DNA of 64,000 nucleotides, from the NCBI GenBank assembly GCA_027603065.1, contig JADGJP010000007.1:124001-188000 (forward strand), written 5' to 3'. Numbering within the stretch: position 1 is the stretch's first letter; each line of letters starts with the position of its first letter. A program made the translations under genes and the position numbers. Source of the DNA: Geranomyces variabilis. Lineage: Eukaryota > Chytridiomycota > Chytridiomycetes > Spizellomycetales > Powellomycetaceae. Below are positions 51,442 through 62,079 of this stretch, one piece after another. The notes under the pieces are model-generated. The model worked only from the letters and a program-made list of their open reading frames with translations. It was not told the origin of the DNA and did no database searches.

Positions 51442-53653
51442 TTAGACAAGCTTGTGACGCCGCGCCCACCAGTACACGAGGCAGGCCATCATAAGCATCA
51501 CGGTGATAATGCTGAAAAACCACACTAATGTCGGGTTGTCGCTGCCTGGGACGGTAACGTTCATGCCAAATAACCCTAATAACGACGGGGATGAATAAAA
51601 GACTAGTCAGTGAAGGCCACCACGTGTTTTCAAGCGCAAACGGGCAGCGTACCAGTTACGACGTTCAGTGGTAATAAAATAGATGCCATTGCGGTCATTT
51701 TCATTACAACGTCTGCAAAGAAAGCGCGCAGGTCAGCCTAATTCGAGGTGCACATCATTTTTTTGGTCCAAGATGACCATACCATTGGTACGGTTGGATG
51801 CGACCGTAATTTCAATGGAGATTTGCGCGAGATAATTGGAATGCGCTCGGGCGAGTGTCTTTTCATAGTGCGATAGGTTTTGTTGCATGGTAATTGCGTG
51901 GTCTGAAAGCAAGTGTATAGTTAGCCTGTGCGCCAGACCAAGCTTCTCCAGGCTCAGCCCGTGCTCATGATGGATGGCTTATCAAACCTACCTTGGATGT
52001 CACCTAGATACAAACTCGTCTCGCTGTCCGCTGGCAGTCTTTCCCCACACCGCTTGATGACCGTTTTAAGTACATCCGCCTTTGTGCTGATAAGCCGCAA
52101 CAGCTGCATGACCTTTTTTCGCGCATGCCCAATGCGTCGCAGCATATCCGACTGCTCCGATTCTTTCAAAATCAACACCAAGTCGTCGATCGAGTCGACT
52201 TCCAGCTCTACGTATTTTAGCAACGGCATGAAGCCGTCCACTATATCGTCGAGCAGCGCGTACATGACCCAATCGGGGCTTTCGTGAAGACCGTAGGACT
52301 TGAGTTGGTGGATGCGTTTAAGAACGTTGCGGACGTGCTCAATCGGCTTGCAGTGAAACTAACGGCGGTCACGAGAGGGCGACGTTAGAACAAAGTTGTG
52401 ACTCCGCGCGCAGATTTGGAAGTTTTTTCGACTAACCGACAACACACACTCGCGGAGCACTACAATAAACACGTTCACAGGCTGCATGTAGCTTCCTTCG
52501 TCCTCATTGCGATCGAATGTGCGAATGCAAATAAAATTGTAATTCATGAACGGCTCGCACTTTTCTCGTGTCTCCTCGGTTTGAATGTCTTCCGTCGTGA
52601 GCGGGTGAATGCCAAAGAGCTATCATGAATTCAAAAACGATGATCATCAGTAACGCCGGGTAGTCAGGTCACCCCGCACAGGTCGCAGCGGTGTCGTACC
52701 CGGCTGAATGTAACCATTTCCGAGTGCGATGCATCCATGACGTCAATCCAGAACGGTTGACGCTGCAAAAGCTCGGTCAAAGTATCCCCACCTAACGGCA
52801 GCTTCAAAGTTTCCAAGCTATCGGCACACACGTCGCCCGTACTCTCCGAGTAAAACATCACACGCGAAGACGAATCTGCGCTCGTCGGCCATGCGCCCTT
52901 TTTCGGTGCTATACCAGCCGCTGATCCAAGCACCTCTGCAATTCCATCATAATCTAGCCCGTACGCCGGCACCAAAGGCGCGGCAACGCAGACGTCCGCG
53001 TCGCTGTCGGTTTCTGTTGCATTTTGCCGTTCATCATCTCCGTTCCGGAATCGTGGCCCAATCGTGTCTTGCGTGCCCATCGGCTCAATATCACGATCAA
53101 GCCAGCTGCTAGACCGGCGGCGAGGTGAGCCGCGGTCTGGCGATTGAGCGTTGTTGAAAGGCCCGCCGCCAGCGCTAGGGAAGCCGTCGTTTTGAGGCGG
53201 GAAGAATGAGGTGGCAGAGGCACTTACCCCCTCCTGCGCATCGCTACTGCGGGAACCATCTAATCCGACTGGAGATGCAACCGACGGCACACACAAGACC
53301 GGGCTGCCCGTCTGCGGCGGCTCCACCATGGTTGGGCCGGTATCGATAGATGGTCGTGTGTCCCTTCGCGCGGTAGCGGCTCCACTGTCTCCGCGCTGGT
53401 ATGACGGCCGATGCATCAGCGCCGCTGACATAGCATGATCGGCCTCTGCCGAAAAGCATGCAGCAGAAGCGGCGTTGGGGTCCGTCAACGGATATACTGA
53501 AGGCCGACGGCCACTGGCGGAAGGTGGTGGGCCAGACGGGCTGCCGCCGCCACCGCCATTTTCGAGCAAGGGGCTGTTTGTGCCATATGGCGGAGCATTG
53601 CTGGACCCATTATTTGTATTGCTGTGAGTGCGAGGCACTCCCGGGTGAGGCAT
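51442..53653 (-). CDS. CorA-family divalent metal transporter (Alr1/Mnr2-like)
   Basis: Pentameric channel-type transporter for Mg2+ and related cations. Six exons, 53653-52700, 52619-52437, 52358-51992, 51902-51783, 51712-51653 and 51575-51442, give 605 residues. The first 280 residues are disordered and Ser/Pro/Gly-rich, as in fungal Mnr2/Alr1. Then come FWIDVMDAS, the CorA core with GIHPLTTEDIQT and FICIRTFD, a long helix with LDDIVDGFMPLL, and the two C-terminal membrane helices with the signature GMN at residues 565-567 (VVTGLFGMNVTVPGSDNP). It ends in a short basic tail. An upstream in-frame ATG at 53782 overlaps a TATA-like TATATAT, so 53653 is preferred. Confidence 0.94.
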
Positions 53654-54191
53654 TGTGAACCAGGAGGACGGCCGTGGGCGCGGGGCAGACAATGTCTTTG
53701 GTTTTTGTTGCGTTAGAATGTTTCTGCTCCGCGTCCCGCGCGCTATCAACTTTCCTGGCTCACAAGCGACATATATATACATAACGGCGACGGCCCCACC
53801 GGCAACGGCTGTTTAACCCCATAAACTTGCTTTGTCCTGCCGTGGATCAGCCTTTCCTCGCAGCTATTCAATCCACCGTGCCGCCGCCTGTTTCGCTTCC
53901 CGCACGCCCCTTCCAGGGCCTCATAATCTTTAGGCTTCGCGGCGCCCGACCGAGAAGAAAAAGACGAACCAAGCGACGACCACTGCTGTCCGTTGTCTCG
54001 CGCAGGGTCTTTGCTCCCGCTCTTTTCCCTTACGGTTCGCCGCAATTTCGTCGTCGCCCACCACGGCCGAACCACTATTTTCGCAGCTGCCTGCAGCGCC
54101 GCCGGCTGAGGGCGTCGCCGCAGACGGCTCCGGCTCGTTGTCGGAAGACGAAGATGACGCCCTCCCGCCTACCGTGTCCACTATAACGCCG
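53654..54191. other. Divergent intergenic region, CorA / Ser-rich protein
   Basis: 538 bp with a TATATATA element at 53770-53779 (useful to the minus-strand gene). The right part (about 54030-54190) stays open in the frame of the next gene and reads as acidic sequence (SGSLSEDEDDALPP), so that gene may begin further upstream through an exon I could not fix. A short upstream ATG at 54153 lies in another frame. Confidence 0.4.
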
Positions 54192-55472
54192 ATGGACAGC
54201 ACGGATGGATCATACACAGATTTGCTCAGCTCGCCGGCAGCTCCGCCCACGCGGCGCAGAGGCAGCGTGCTGGATGACTCCATTATGCGCGAGATGTTGG
54301 CAAACCGCGTCGCGCAGGTTGATGCAGGGACTGAGGACCAGCAAGAAGTCGAGAGAATGGAGAGGATGTATGTCATGCTCAAGTAAGTTGATTTGAACGA
54401 AGCCATGGGTTCATGAATGAGCTTTTAAGTACGGCCAATAGAAAAATCTGACAGCTCGCTTTCTCTTGCTCTTATTTTCTCCAGGTGGTCCAAAAAATAC
54501 AAGCGCACACTCGTACGCGACGCAAATGAAAACTGGGATGCTGGCGATATTACCAGCTCTGCGGACGCGGCGGACGACCGTTCAACATTGCAGGACGGCG
54601 ACAGCAACTCTGCTGCACTGCCTTTTGACCAGCACGGTGACTCTCAATCTGTAATGAGAAATGACATGCGCGGACGTCGATCGTCAATGCATGCCGGCGC
54701 GTTCGGAGCGGGCCGCATGTTTGCCGAGTCTGAGCTGGACGCAGCGCTGGCGGAAATGGGTCCTGTTGGCAATGAAGCAACCATTACCACCTCCGTGGAC
54801 GACGATGACACTGGTCTTGGTTCTAGTAATCCGTCTATGGGTCGTGGTCGGCGCGGAACTTTGCACATTCCGCATGAGGACGCGCTCGCGCCGTCTGAGG
54901 AAGCTAGTCTGCGAAGCTCGAATACCAGCTCGTCACTGGCCAGCCTCCACGGTGAGCTAATATCATCCACAACTGGTGGATGCAGTCTTTCCAGCGGCAG
55001 CCGTCGAGGGACCGACCGCCGCGGCGTGCTTCGCAAGGCCACACGCCGCGCCAGCCGGCCCCGAAATCGCGTTCAATTTGCTGAAAGTCCCACCATGATT
55101 CCCGTTTCTGATTGCGAGGAGGACTCTGCCGTGTCTGGCGATGAGAGCCACAGTGACGAAGACGATACCGACACTCACGCTTCGCAGAACGCAAAGGCTC
55201 GCGAGCTGTCCAAATCGGCTGGGGCAAAACGCCGCGCGGTCACGGGGTCATCCGACACGCTCGGCAGCGGGACCGGACTTGCCACACCTGTATCGCCACA
55301 ATCGCCCTCACTTCCGGGAAGGGATCGTGGCGCCAATGACATCGCGGGAGGAGGAGGAGCCGTTTTCGGGAAGGCTGCGGTACGGAAGCTCGCCAAAGCC
55401 TTTAAGCGAGCGTTTTCGCCAGGCCGACTGACTCCTCCCGTTCGCGTTCATGCCGCCCCTCACGCTACGTGA
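54192..55472 (+). CDS. Ser-rich protein with an RVxF PP1-docking motif
   Basis: Two exons, 54192-54382 and 54485-55472, give 392 residues from the first in-frame ATG. I recognise no family. The protein is largely disordered, rich in Ser, Asp and Arg, with basophilic kinase-site contexts (RRRGSVLDDS, RGRRSSMH, RRGTLHI) and a short conserved-looking helix MREMLANRVAQVDAG. The segment RNRVQFAESP contains RVQF, a textbook RVxF docking motif for protein phosphatase 1, followed by acidic residues as in many PP1 regulators. It may be a PP1 targeting subunit. The N-terminus is uncertain because the open frame continues upstream. Confidence 0.6.
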
Positions 55473-56003
55473 CCCTTTCTGGATCCCTTCCGGTTGTCTA
55501 TTTCATTTGTTCTTTTCTCTTCTCATTCTCTCTCTCTCTTTCTCTTTCTTTTCGATCGGTCGTTTCATTGTGCTTTTTTTCCATTTCTCTCTATTCTGCA
55601 CATCCGCTCCACTATATCACGCTCCGTCCACTTTCCCCATTTCCTTCGCCACAAATTTTTGGAATGATGGTAGACGTGCAAAAAGACCAAAATTTAAAGA
55701 TATGCTGGTTGCTGAAAACCGGAAAATTAATGTTCACATTGTGGGTACCCGAAAATTTATGCTGCAAGGTTAACCAACTCTCCGCCCCGTTACGCGACTG
55801 TGACGACTGCCGGCTTGTCAAATAAACAATGACACGAACCCGATGCCCGGGACCCTGGTTTTCCGCCCGTTCCAGCGAACCGGTAACTGGTAAAGCGGAG
55901 CACGGTTGCCGCGATCTCCGCAAAATCGAAAACGAAACCGCTTGAGAGTTCGACGCCAAGCTCTTGCTCTTATTTTTCCGTACTAGCGCCTCATTTCGAA
56001 AGG
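55473..56003. other. Intergenic region
   Basis: 531 bp with a CT-rich microsatellite (about 55526-55552) and T-rich 3' flank of the Ser-rich gene, then the promoter of the GT8 gene. No coding signal. Confidence 0.5.
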
Positions 56004-57169
56004 ATGTCTTTGGCCGGGAGCAAAAAATACTGCTGGGCTACGCTCATGACCAAGGAGCACCTGTTGCCGGGGCTGGTGGTTTTTGCGGACTCCCTGTTAA
56101 AGCAGCACAAGTCAAAGTACGACCTGGTCGTCCTTGCTACCACGGATCTTTCCGAGGCAGCCCGCTCCATCCTCCGAGACATTGATGGAGTGGTTATCCG
56201 CGATGTAGAACCCATCCGACCTATGCACCAGGCTAAGGACCTTGCGTTTGCGAGGTTCACGGAAGTCTGGACAAAGCTGAGAGCGTGGGAGCTGACCGAC
56301 GAGTACGAGAGGGTGGTGCTGGTGGACAGTGACATGTTGGTGAGAAAGAACATGGATGAGATCTTTGATGGCGAGGATGGGAGGGAGATTTTCGAGAGGG
56401 TTGACGGGCAGGACTGGATCGGCTCGTCCTGGGCGTGCACGTGCAACCCCAACAAGATCGCTACTTACCCGAAAGAATGGTGAGTGCGTGAGGGGTCTCG
56501 TGCTGTTTCGCAAGTTACGGCACTTACGCTGGTCATTGTACGTTATTAAGGATTCCGGAAAACTGCGGCTTCACTCGTCAGTCGAGCTCTACAGTCGCCA
56601 CCCAGCCAGACTCGTCCTGGCCCCGACCCGCTCATCTCATTAACTCCGGATTCGTTGCGCTCAAGCCGTCTCGGAAGGTTCTGAAAGAAATGATTGACGA
56701 AATCAATGCCGACGAGACAGGCATGATCAGGAACTTTGCGTTCCCCGATCAGGATTATCTGGCGTACAAGTTCCAGGGTAGAATTCGCTACCTGCCGTGG
56801 TATTACAACGCTTTGAAGAAGCTCAGGATTGTCCACCCGGACATGTGGAGGGACGCGGAAGTCAGGACAGTCCACTTCATTCTCGACAAACCATGGACCG
56901 TCAGTCCTATGCAAACAAAACAGCATGTGGATGCAGTTACCCACGGTTGGTGGTGGGCCGCCTTCAATGAATTGCGGAAACAGGATGTACGCAACGATTC
57001 GTCGGGTGGGCGCGGAACCATGAAGATCTCGCAGAAGGTCTGGGAGGCTTATGTAGAGAAATATGTGACGTTCGAGGTCAAAGGTATGAACATATTTTAG
57101 CAGGCGCTTTGGCATTGCTGCGTTGTTTCTCATTGGGGTGTTTTTCGACTTCCAGATCTTGAGTACTAG
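56004..57169 (+). CDS. GT8-family glycosyltransferase, glycogenin-like
   Basis: Glycosyltransferase family 8 enzymes such as glycogenin transfer hexose from a nucleotide sugar. Three exons, 56004-56479, 56551-57083 and 57156-57169, give 340 residues. It starts YCWATLMTKEHLLPGLVVFA and carries the metal-binding DxD motif in VLVDSDMLV (about residues 107-109), LINSGFVALKPS, FPDQDYLAYKFQGRIRYLPW and HFILDKPW, all typical of the family. It lacks a recognisable glycogenin C-terminal tail, so it may act on lipid or protein acceptors. Without the last intron, translation would stop at 57100 after KGMNIF. The acceptor and product are not known. Confidence 0.87.
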
Positions 57170-57463
57170 TAGCTGGCAGTAAAACCTAGCGGCATTATAT
57201 AGTTAATTCCATTCCGCCCGCGGGCTTGAAACGAGAGCAGTCGTGTTATCACGCACAGCGGGTCCATTTCGCTTCTGCTGCTTCCGCGCGATTGCTATTA
57301 GCCCACGGCCCGTGTAATCTAGGCTTGAATAGTTTGGAAATAATATAGCTCCCTGGCTGCAAGTCCACATCGGTGTACAACGTGGTGCGGGTAACGCTTG
57401 CTCGCGATGCCCGCTCGGTCCCCAAAGGATGTCTCACTATGTATATTGTTAACGTAGAATAGA

Positions 57464-58029
57464 TTATGGTTTGAACGTCGTGGGTGCTGTGAATGGATCC
57501 CATGCGGGCAAAACCCTCGCAGCGCCCTTGTGCCCGCCAACCTTTACTGGTTTCCCTCGCTGTATGTGCTTCTCCTCGCCGTCCATGGAGTCACATAGGA
57601 AGTTGACCTTCTTCTCCACCTCTCCACAGGTCATCTTTCCAACGTCAACAGCAACCTTCTTTCCACCAACATAGGTGGCAGTCAGGGTTGGTGGGACACC
57701 ATTACGTGGCTGGACGCAGATCTCGACATAGGGTCGGGCTGCGGCGATTGCTGGTAGGCGCGTGGTGAGAAACTGGACAAGACCCGCAGATGAGCCTCCA
57801 GCACCGATTCGTGGATGTGAGTAGCGGAGATTGAGCTTTGTAATTGCTGGGACGAACGTTGCTGCACCATTGTGCCCGCGCGAGGTGAGGTCCTGAGAGA
57901 GCGCAAGAATCAGTAAGCTTTCCTCTCTTCATTTAAAGAAACAATTGCAATACCTACCTTCGTCGGAAGAATGCGGTTTTGCAGACCTGCCTGCTGCAGT
58001 TGTTTGATAAGTTGCCGCGGAGTGGACAT
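57464..58029 (-). CDS. MRPL43: Mitochondrial large ribosomal subunit protein mL43
   Basis: Structural protein of the mitochondrial 54S subunit (yeast MRPL51). Two exons, 58029-57958 and 57892-57464, give 166 residues. The start MSTPRQLIKQLQQAGLQNR is basic and amphipathic. The thioredoxin-like L51/S25/CI-B8 domain is visible in LTSRGHNGAATFVPAITKL, LRYSHPRIGAGGSSAGLVQF, RPYVEICVQPRNGVPPTLTA and TYVGGKKVAVDVGKMT. The C-terminus is basic and extends a little past the usual end. Its ATG lies only 88 bp from the divergent BICRA-like start. Confidence 0.88.
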
Positions 58030-58117
58030 GGCTTTCCAAAATGTCCGGGGGGTGAAAAAAAGTGCTGAGAGCGAACGGCCTTGAAAGAGTCACCGATTTC
58101 TTCCCGCGACCACGGCC
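58030..58117. promoter_or_regulatory. Very short bidirectional promoter (88 bp)
   Basis: The shortest divergent spacing in the window. Both transcripts must start within or very near this interval. Confidence 0.6.
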
Positions 58118-59524
58118 ATGCCGTCTAATTCCCCAGACAACTCCCGACATCAGCTCCCACAGCAGCCTCTGCCGCCTCAGCGCCTAGTATCTCAACATGC
58201 TTCATACCCTATTACGCAAGCATCCGTTGCCTCTCCCGCTCCCAACCTTCAAATTAACCCTCCGCTGGTGTCGTTACCCGACCTGGCCAGCATGACACTG
58301 GAGCAACGCCAGCGCCTGATAGAGCAGCTCGCCCGACAGCAACCAGCCGCCTCCTCGTCGATAGCGAGTTCATCGTTCATCGCAGGGCACAACCCTTACA
58401 CTCCGACCAACGTACCGATGTCAACGTTATCAGGCGTCTCTCGTGCTCCCGGCACTCCCCTCACAACCGCGCAATACTCGCAGCTGTACCCTATGCTGTA
58501 TAACCCATACAACATGGTCGTCCAGCCTGGCCAGCTGCAGGCCTTGCAAACGGCTGCTGCGGCCGCGGGCACCGCGCGCGGACTGTCATATTCCTCGCCC
58601 ACGCCGACGGGAAGTAATCCCGTCGGAATGGGTGCACGGAGCATACCGAGTGTCATGCCTGGAACGCCATTGGCGTATTATTCTCCTAGCTCCTATGGGA
58701 ATTTTGGTCGACGGCAGGCTGTGACGACGCCATTAGGTGGTTCTGGCGGCGGGCCAGCGAGGAAACCGCGGGCGAGGCCGAGCAAAGCCATGTCGCAAGG
58801 CTTGTCTCCAGGCCGTGAGTTGCAAAATAACCGAATGCTGTTTCTGAGGAGCATGTTTGTTGCACGCAAAAGCTAATACCTGATTGCAGCGCAGACCTCG
58901 AACTTGGTTGAGCCAACTCCTCTTGAGCGTCAAAACATTGACGAAATCAAGCGGAGGTGAGTTATTGCCGCCACGTCAAATGCTCGAGTGCAACCACATG
59001 GTTCTAAGGCAAATGCGACTCTCATAGAACCAAAGCGGCTCTGGAGGCCGACCAACGTGCTGCATTGAACCCAGACTTAACACCGTTTCGGTCTCTCGAG
59101 GATGCCATTACACGTCTGCTTCCATACCATGTCTTTCACTACGCTGAGGACGTCGCTATCGACGTCGACAAGGAAGCTGAAGGTAGAGACTAAAACTGGG
59201 CGAATGTTTAATTATGTTGTTTTTTTCGTTGCCATGTTGACTAAAATGTGTGCGTTCAATCGTTCTTTTCCATGTACTTTAGTTCCCGATGCAGCCTCTC
59301 TAGCGGCACGCACAGCGGCATTGGCTGACCAGTTCAATGAATGGCGATGCACCGAGCCGGTATTGCATTCAGGTGTCATTGTGGAGTCCTTTTTTTGCTG
59401 ATAGCTGACGGGCATCCCCGGCACTTGTTTTCTCCAGCGGGCACCGGCAAACAGCATGGAGCTGAACCGGAGACTGCAGCAGGAATTATTTGAACCACCG
59501 TCGCTTCCTCCGCAAGAGCTCTAA
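58118..59524 (+). CDS. GLTSCR1/BICRA-domain protein, putative SWI/SNF subunit
   Basis: BICRA/BICRAL are subunits of the non-canonical BAF remodelling complex. Five exons, 58118-58814, 58890-58956, 59028-59182, 59283-59359 and 59438-59524, give 360 residues. The first 230 residues are Gln/Pro/Ala/Ser-rich with a short helix (MTLEQRQRLIEQLARQQ). The C-terminal part carries the GLTSCR1 conserved region: LTPFRSLEDAITRLLPYHVF, then acidic residues and two helices, with WRC and a final amphipathic segment ELNRRLQQELFEPP. The family call rests on this DAxxRLLPYHV signature. Nuclear function is inferred. Confidence 0.8.
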
Positions 59525-59863
59525 ACCTGGCAGACGCAACGCCTTCGAAAGTTTGTGGTTTTAACCGCAGCCTTATGTAAATTTTTGACTTCCTTTGAGC
59601 GGCCCGCCGAGGATTTAACCTTCTTGCTAACGAGCGACATAATATGTATAGAAGTTATTTTTGATAATATAGGAGCGCAAAGGGCTTTCTTTTTTACAAA
59701 ATGATATGTCGTGCAGTTGCGAGTTCTCAAGCAACGGTGTGGAAGCCTGAAGAATATCTATCAGGAAGGTTCCATAATGGTGCAAAGTGGGACGAGAGAG
59801 GGAGTGAGAGTGGCACATGTTCAGAATTGATTCTCTTCGCATTCTCCCTGCCCGGAGCACTGT
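59525..59863. other. Convergent intergenic region
   Basis: 339 bp, A/T-rich around 59640-59700, between two gene ends. No coding signal. Confidence 0.5.
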
Positions 59864-61459
59864 TCAGATTCCAAAGCTGCTGGCAGCCTCCATCGCGTCA
59901 ACAGCGGGCTGAAATCCCTGCTTTGCCGCCTCGCGCATCCACCCAACGCCTTCCTCGGCATCTCTCAGCGCCGCATCAGGTCCCGACAGGCCTGCTGCGC
60001 TTTTACGCAGCAGCAAGACGGCGAGATTGTACCTCGCCTGCGGGTGGCGTCCAGCGACCGCGGCCTGGCGGTACAGCACGACAGCTCTGACCAGATCGCG
60101 GGCCATTGCGCCGCCAAGTGCGCGTTCGTAGCACAGTCCCGCGTTGTAAGCCGCGGAAGCTACGTCTCGTTCAGCGGCACGTTCGAAAAAGAAGAGCGGT
60201 GGGGGTCCGCTGCGGTGGCGGCGACGGTGGTTGTGCTGCTGCGGATCATGGCGGTGATTACGGCGGTGCGAGGCTGAGGATTCCGAGGCAGCGCGTTTGC
60301 GTCTGCGAGTGGAGATCCCTTCGCCGTCGAGAGCGTGCAGCCCGAGAATGTTGCTCGTGTGCGCGTCGTACGACTCGGTAATGCTCTCTAGTTCGTCAAC
60401 GATGTCTTGCACGGCGGGACGTTTCGGCTGAGCGTACCGCGTAGGGCTAACGGGCAGGGACTCAGAGACGGGTTTGCTGGGTTCTCGACCGTGCTGTTCA
60501 GCAGTGGTGGTGGCCACTCCGTCGGCGCCGTCGCCCTCGTGCGCTGCGACGAGTCCGCCGTTTCTGTCCTTGTCGCCGGGAGGAGAGCTTTCGTCGTGAA
60601 CCGCAGTGCCCGAGTCTTTGCGCTTATATTGCTTGGCGGAAGCATCCTTCAAGGGTTGAAAATCGGTCGGAGCCTCAGCAGCATTCGCGGCCTGCGCAGC
60701 GCGGCGGGACGGTTTGTTCCGAATTTCCGTATTAATGCGCAGCGGTCTGCGTTCCTTGACGCCTAGCGTGCGGTTGCGGGAAGGCACGTCGGGAGGCGCT
60801 GAGTGGCCATCATTAACGTCGACGCGACGTGTGGTGAGCTGCTCTTTGTCGACTGGGACGCCAGCAAGGGACAGCCGATCCTGCAGTTGAGCCCAGAGAT
60901 GATTGGCATTCGAAAGAACTTTCTCGCGGTGGTCTTCGTTGGAAACTAGATGGCCAGAAATAGTGCCGCAAGTGGCCACAAAGGCCTTCGTGGCGGGCGC
61001 TGGGTTACGGGCATCAGCGCCGTTCTCTTGTCCAAACGGAGACCGATAGTCGCGCCGGCCACCGTGTGGTGAGGAAGTTCGGCTAGCTCCGGGCGAACCG
61101 GGAGGCGAAATGGAGTGGAAAGGGCTAGGAGATTGGGACCTGGAGACATGTCTGGACAAAAGGTTTTGGGCAGCTTAGATGTTAGCATAGTTGCTAACAC
61201 GGAAAAAGGCCTGCGCTAGTTTCTATGTTTACCTATCTCTAGTCCCATTCATAAACACCGGCAGTTCATGGCGGACAGCGGTGGTGGGGTCGGAGTGCGT
61301 GGACAGGCTCCTGCCGCGAGCAGGAAGGTCCAGTGGCGTAAAAGTCGACTGGCCGCCGCCGACGCAAAAGGCCTGGTAAGACGACGAAGGAGCGCTTGCG
61401 GGTGAAGGACATTGAGAATTCTGTTGAGTTTGACGGCGCCATATGAGTCTACAGAGCAT
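59864..61459 (-). CDS. Sel1-repeat protein with a long disordered N-terminus
   Basis: Two exons, 61459-61233 and 61151-59864, give 504 residues. The C-terminal 120 residues form Sel1-like (TPR-related) repeats: AYNAGLCYERALGG, then LYRQAAVAGRHPQARYNLAVLLLRKS and EGVGWMREAAKQGFQPAV. Such repeats bind partner proteins in signalling or chitin-synthase activation; the partner here is unknown. The N-terminal 380 residues are Ser/Pro/Arg-rich with a His/Arg-rich patch (HRRNHRHDPQQHNHRRRHR) before the repeats. The start is the ATG at 61459; another frame at 61437 would give a different product, and an upstream exon cannot be ruled out. Confidence 0.75.
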
Positions 61460-62079
61460 ATCGCGGTGTTTAGCTGTACGTTCTTTGTTGGTGCCCGTCG
61501 TTGCGACGTTGAGACGGGGTGAAGACTGGCTACTAGGTCCCTCGTTCTATCTAGTCACTAAAAGAAGGCCGACTGGTGCTCTGGAGACAGCGAGCAGGAA
61601 TAGGGAGGGAGGGGAAGCTCGAGGGCGGAGGTGAGTGCTTTTGGGTGTGTCTCTGTCGTTCTGCTTCGGTCGGTGGCGCGTATCTGTTTTTAACGCAGCC
61701 GATATGCACGAAGCAAATGGCGGAAGGTGCGAGCGGAGGGAAGCGAATAAAGGGAGCGAAAGCAGTGAGGAGCGCAGGCAAGCGAACGGCTATGTTGGGT
61801 TCTATTTAGTATGCAGCGACGGCGGCCATGTGGGGCGAGTTGAGGATTGTCGAGGGAGCAAGCCGACAGCGTTTCGCCGGCCGGAACTTGACGAGCGAGT
61901 GACCAACGGAAGTGACCAACCACAAGCGATTGATTGCACAGCCACGAACGTCGGTCCCAGCGTTGGCTACAGCGTTGACGTCCGCGCGTTGACGCCCCTC
62001 CCTCCCCACCATCTGCTTTTCCATCGTCTTGCAAGCAAAGCAGAAACTTTGAGCGCCGTCTTATCTTCCCATCCCACTC
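61460..62079. other. Divergent intergenic region, Sel1 protein / BRO1
   Basis: 620 bp holding both promoters. No coding signal, TATA box or repeat of note was recognised. Confidence 0.5.
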
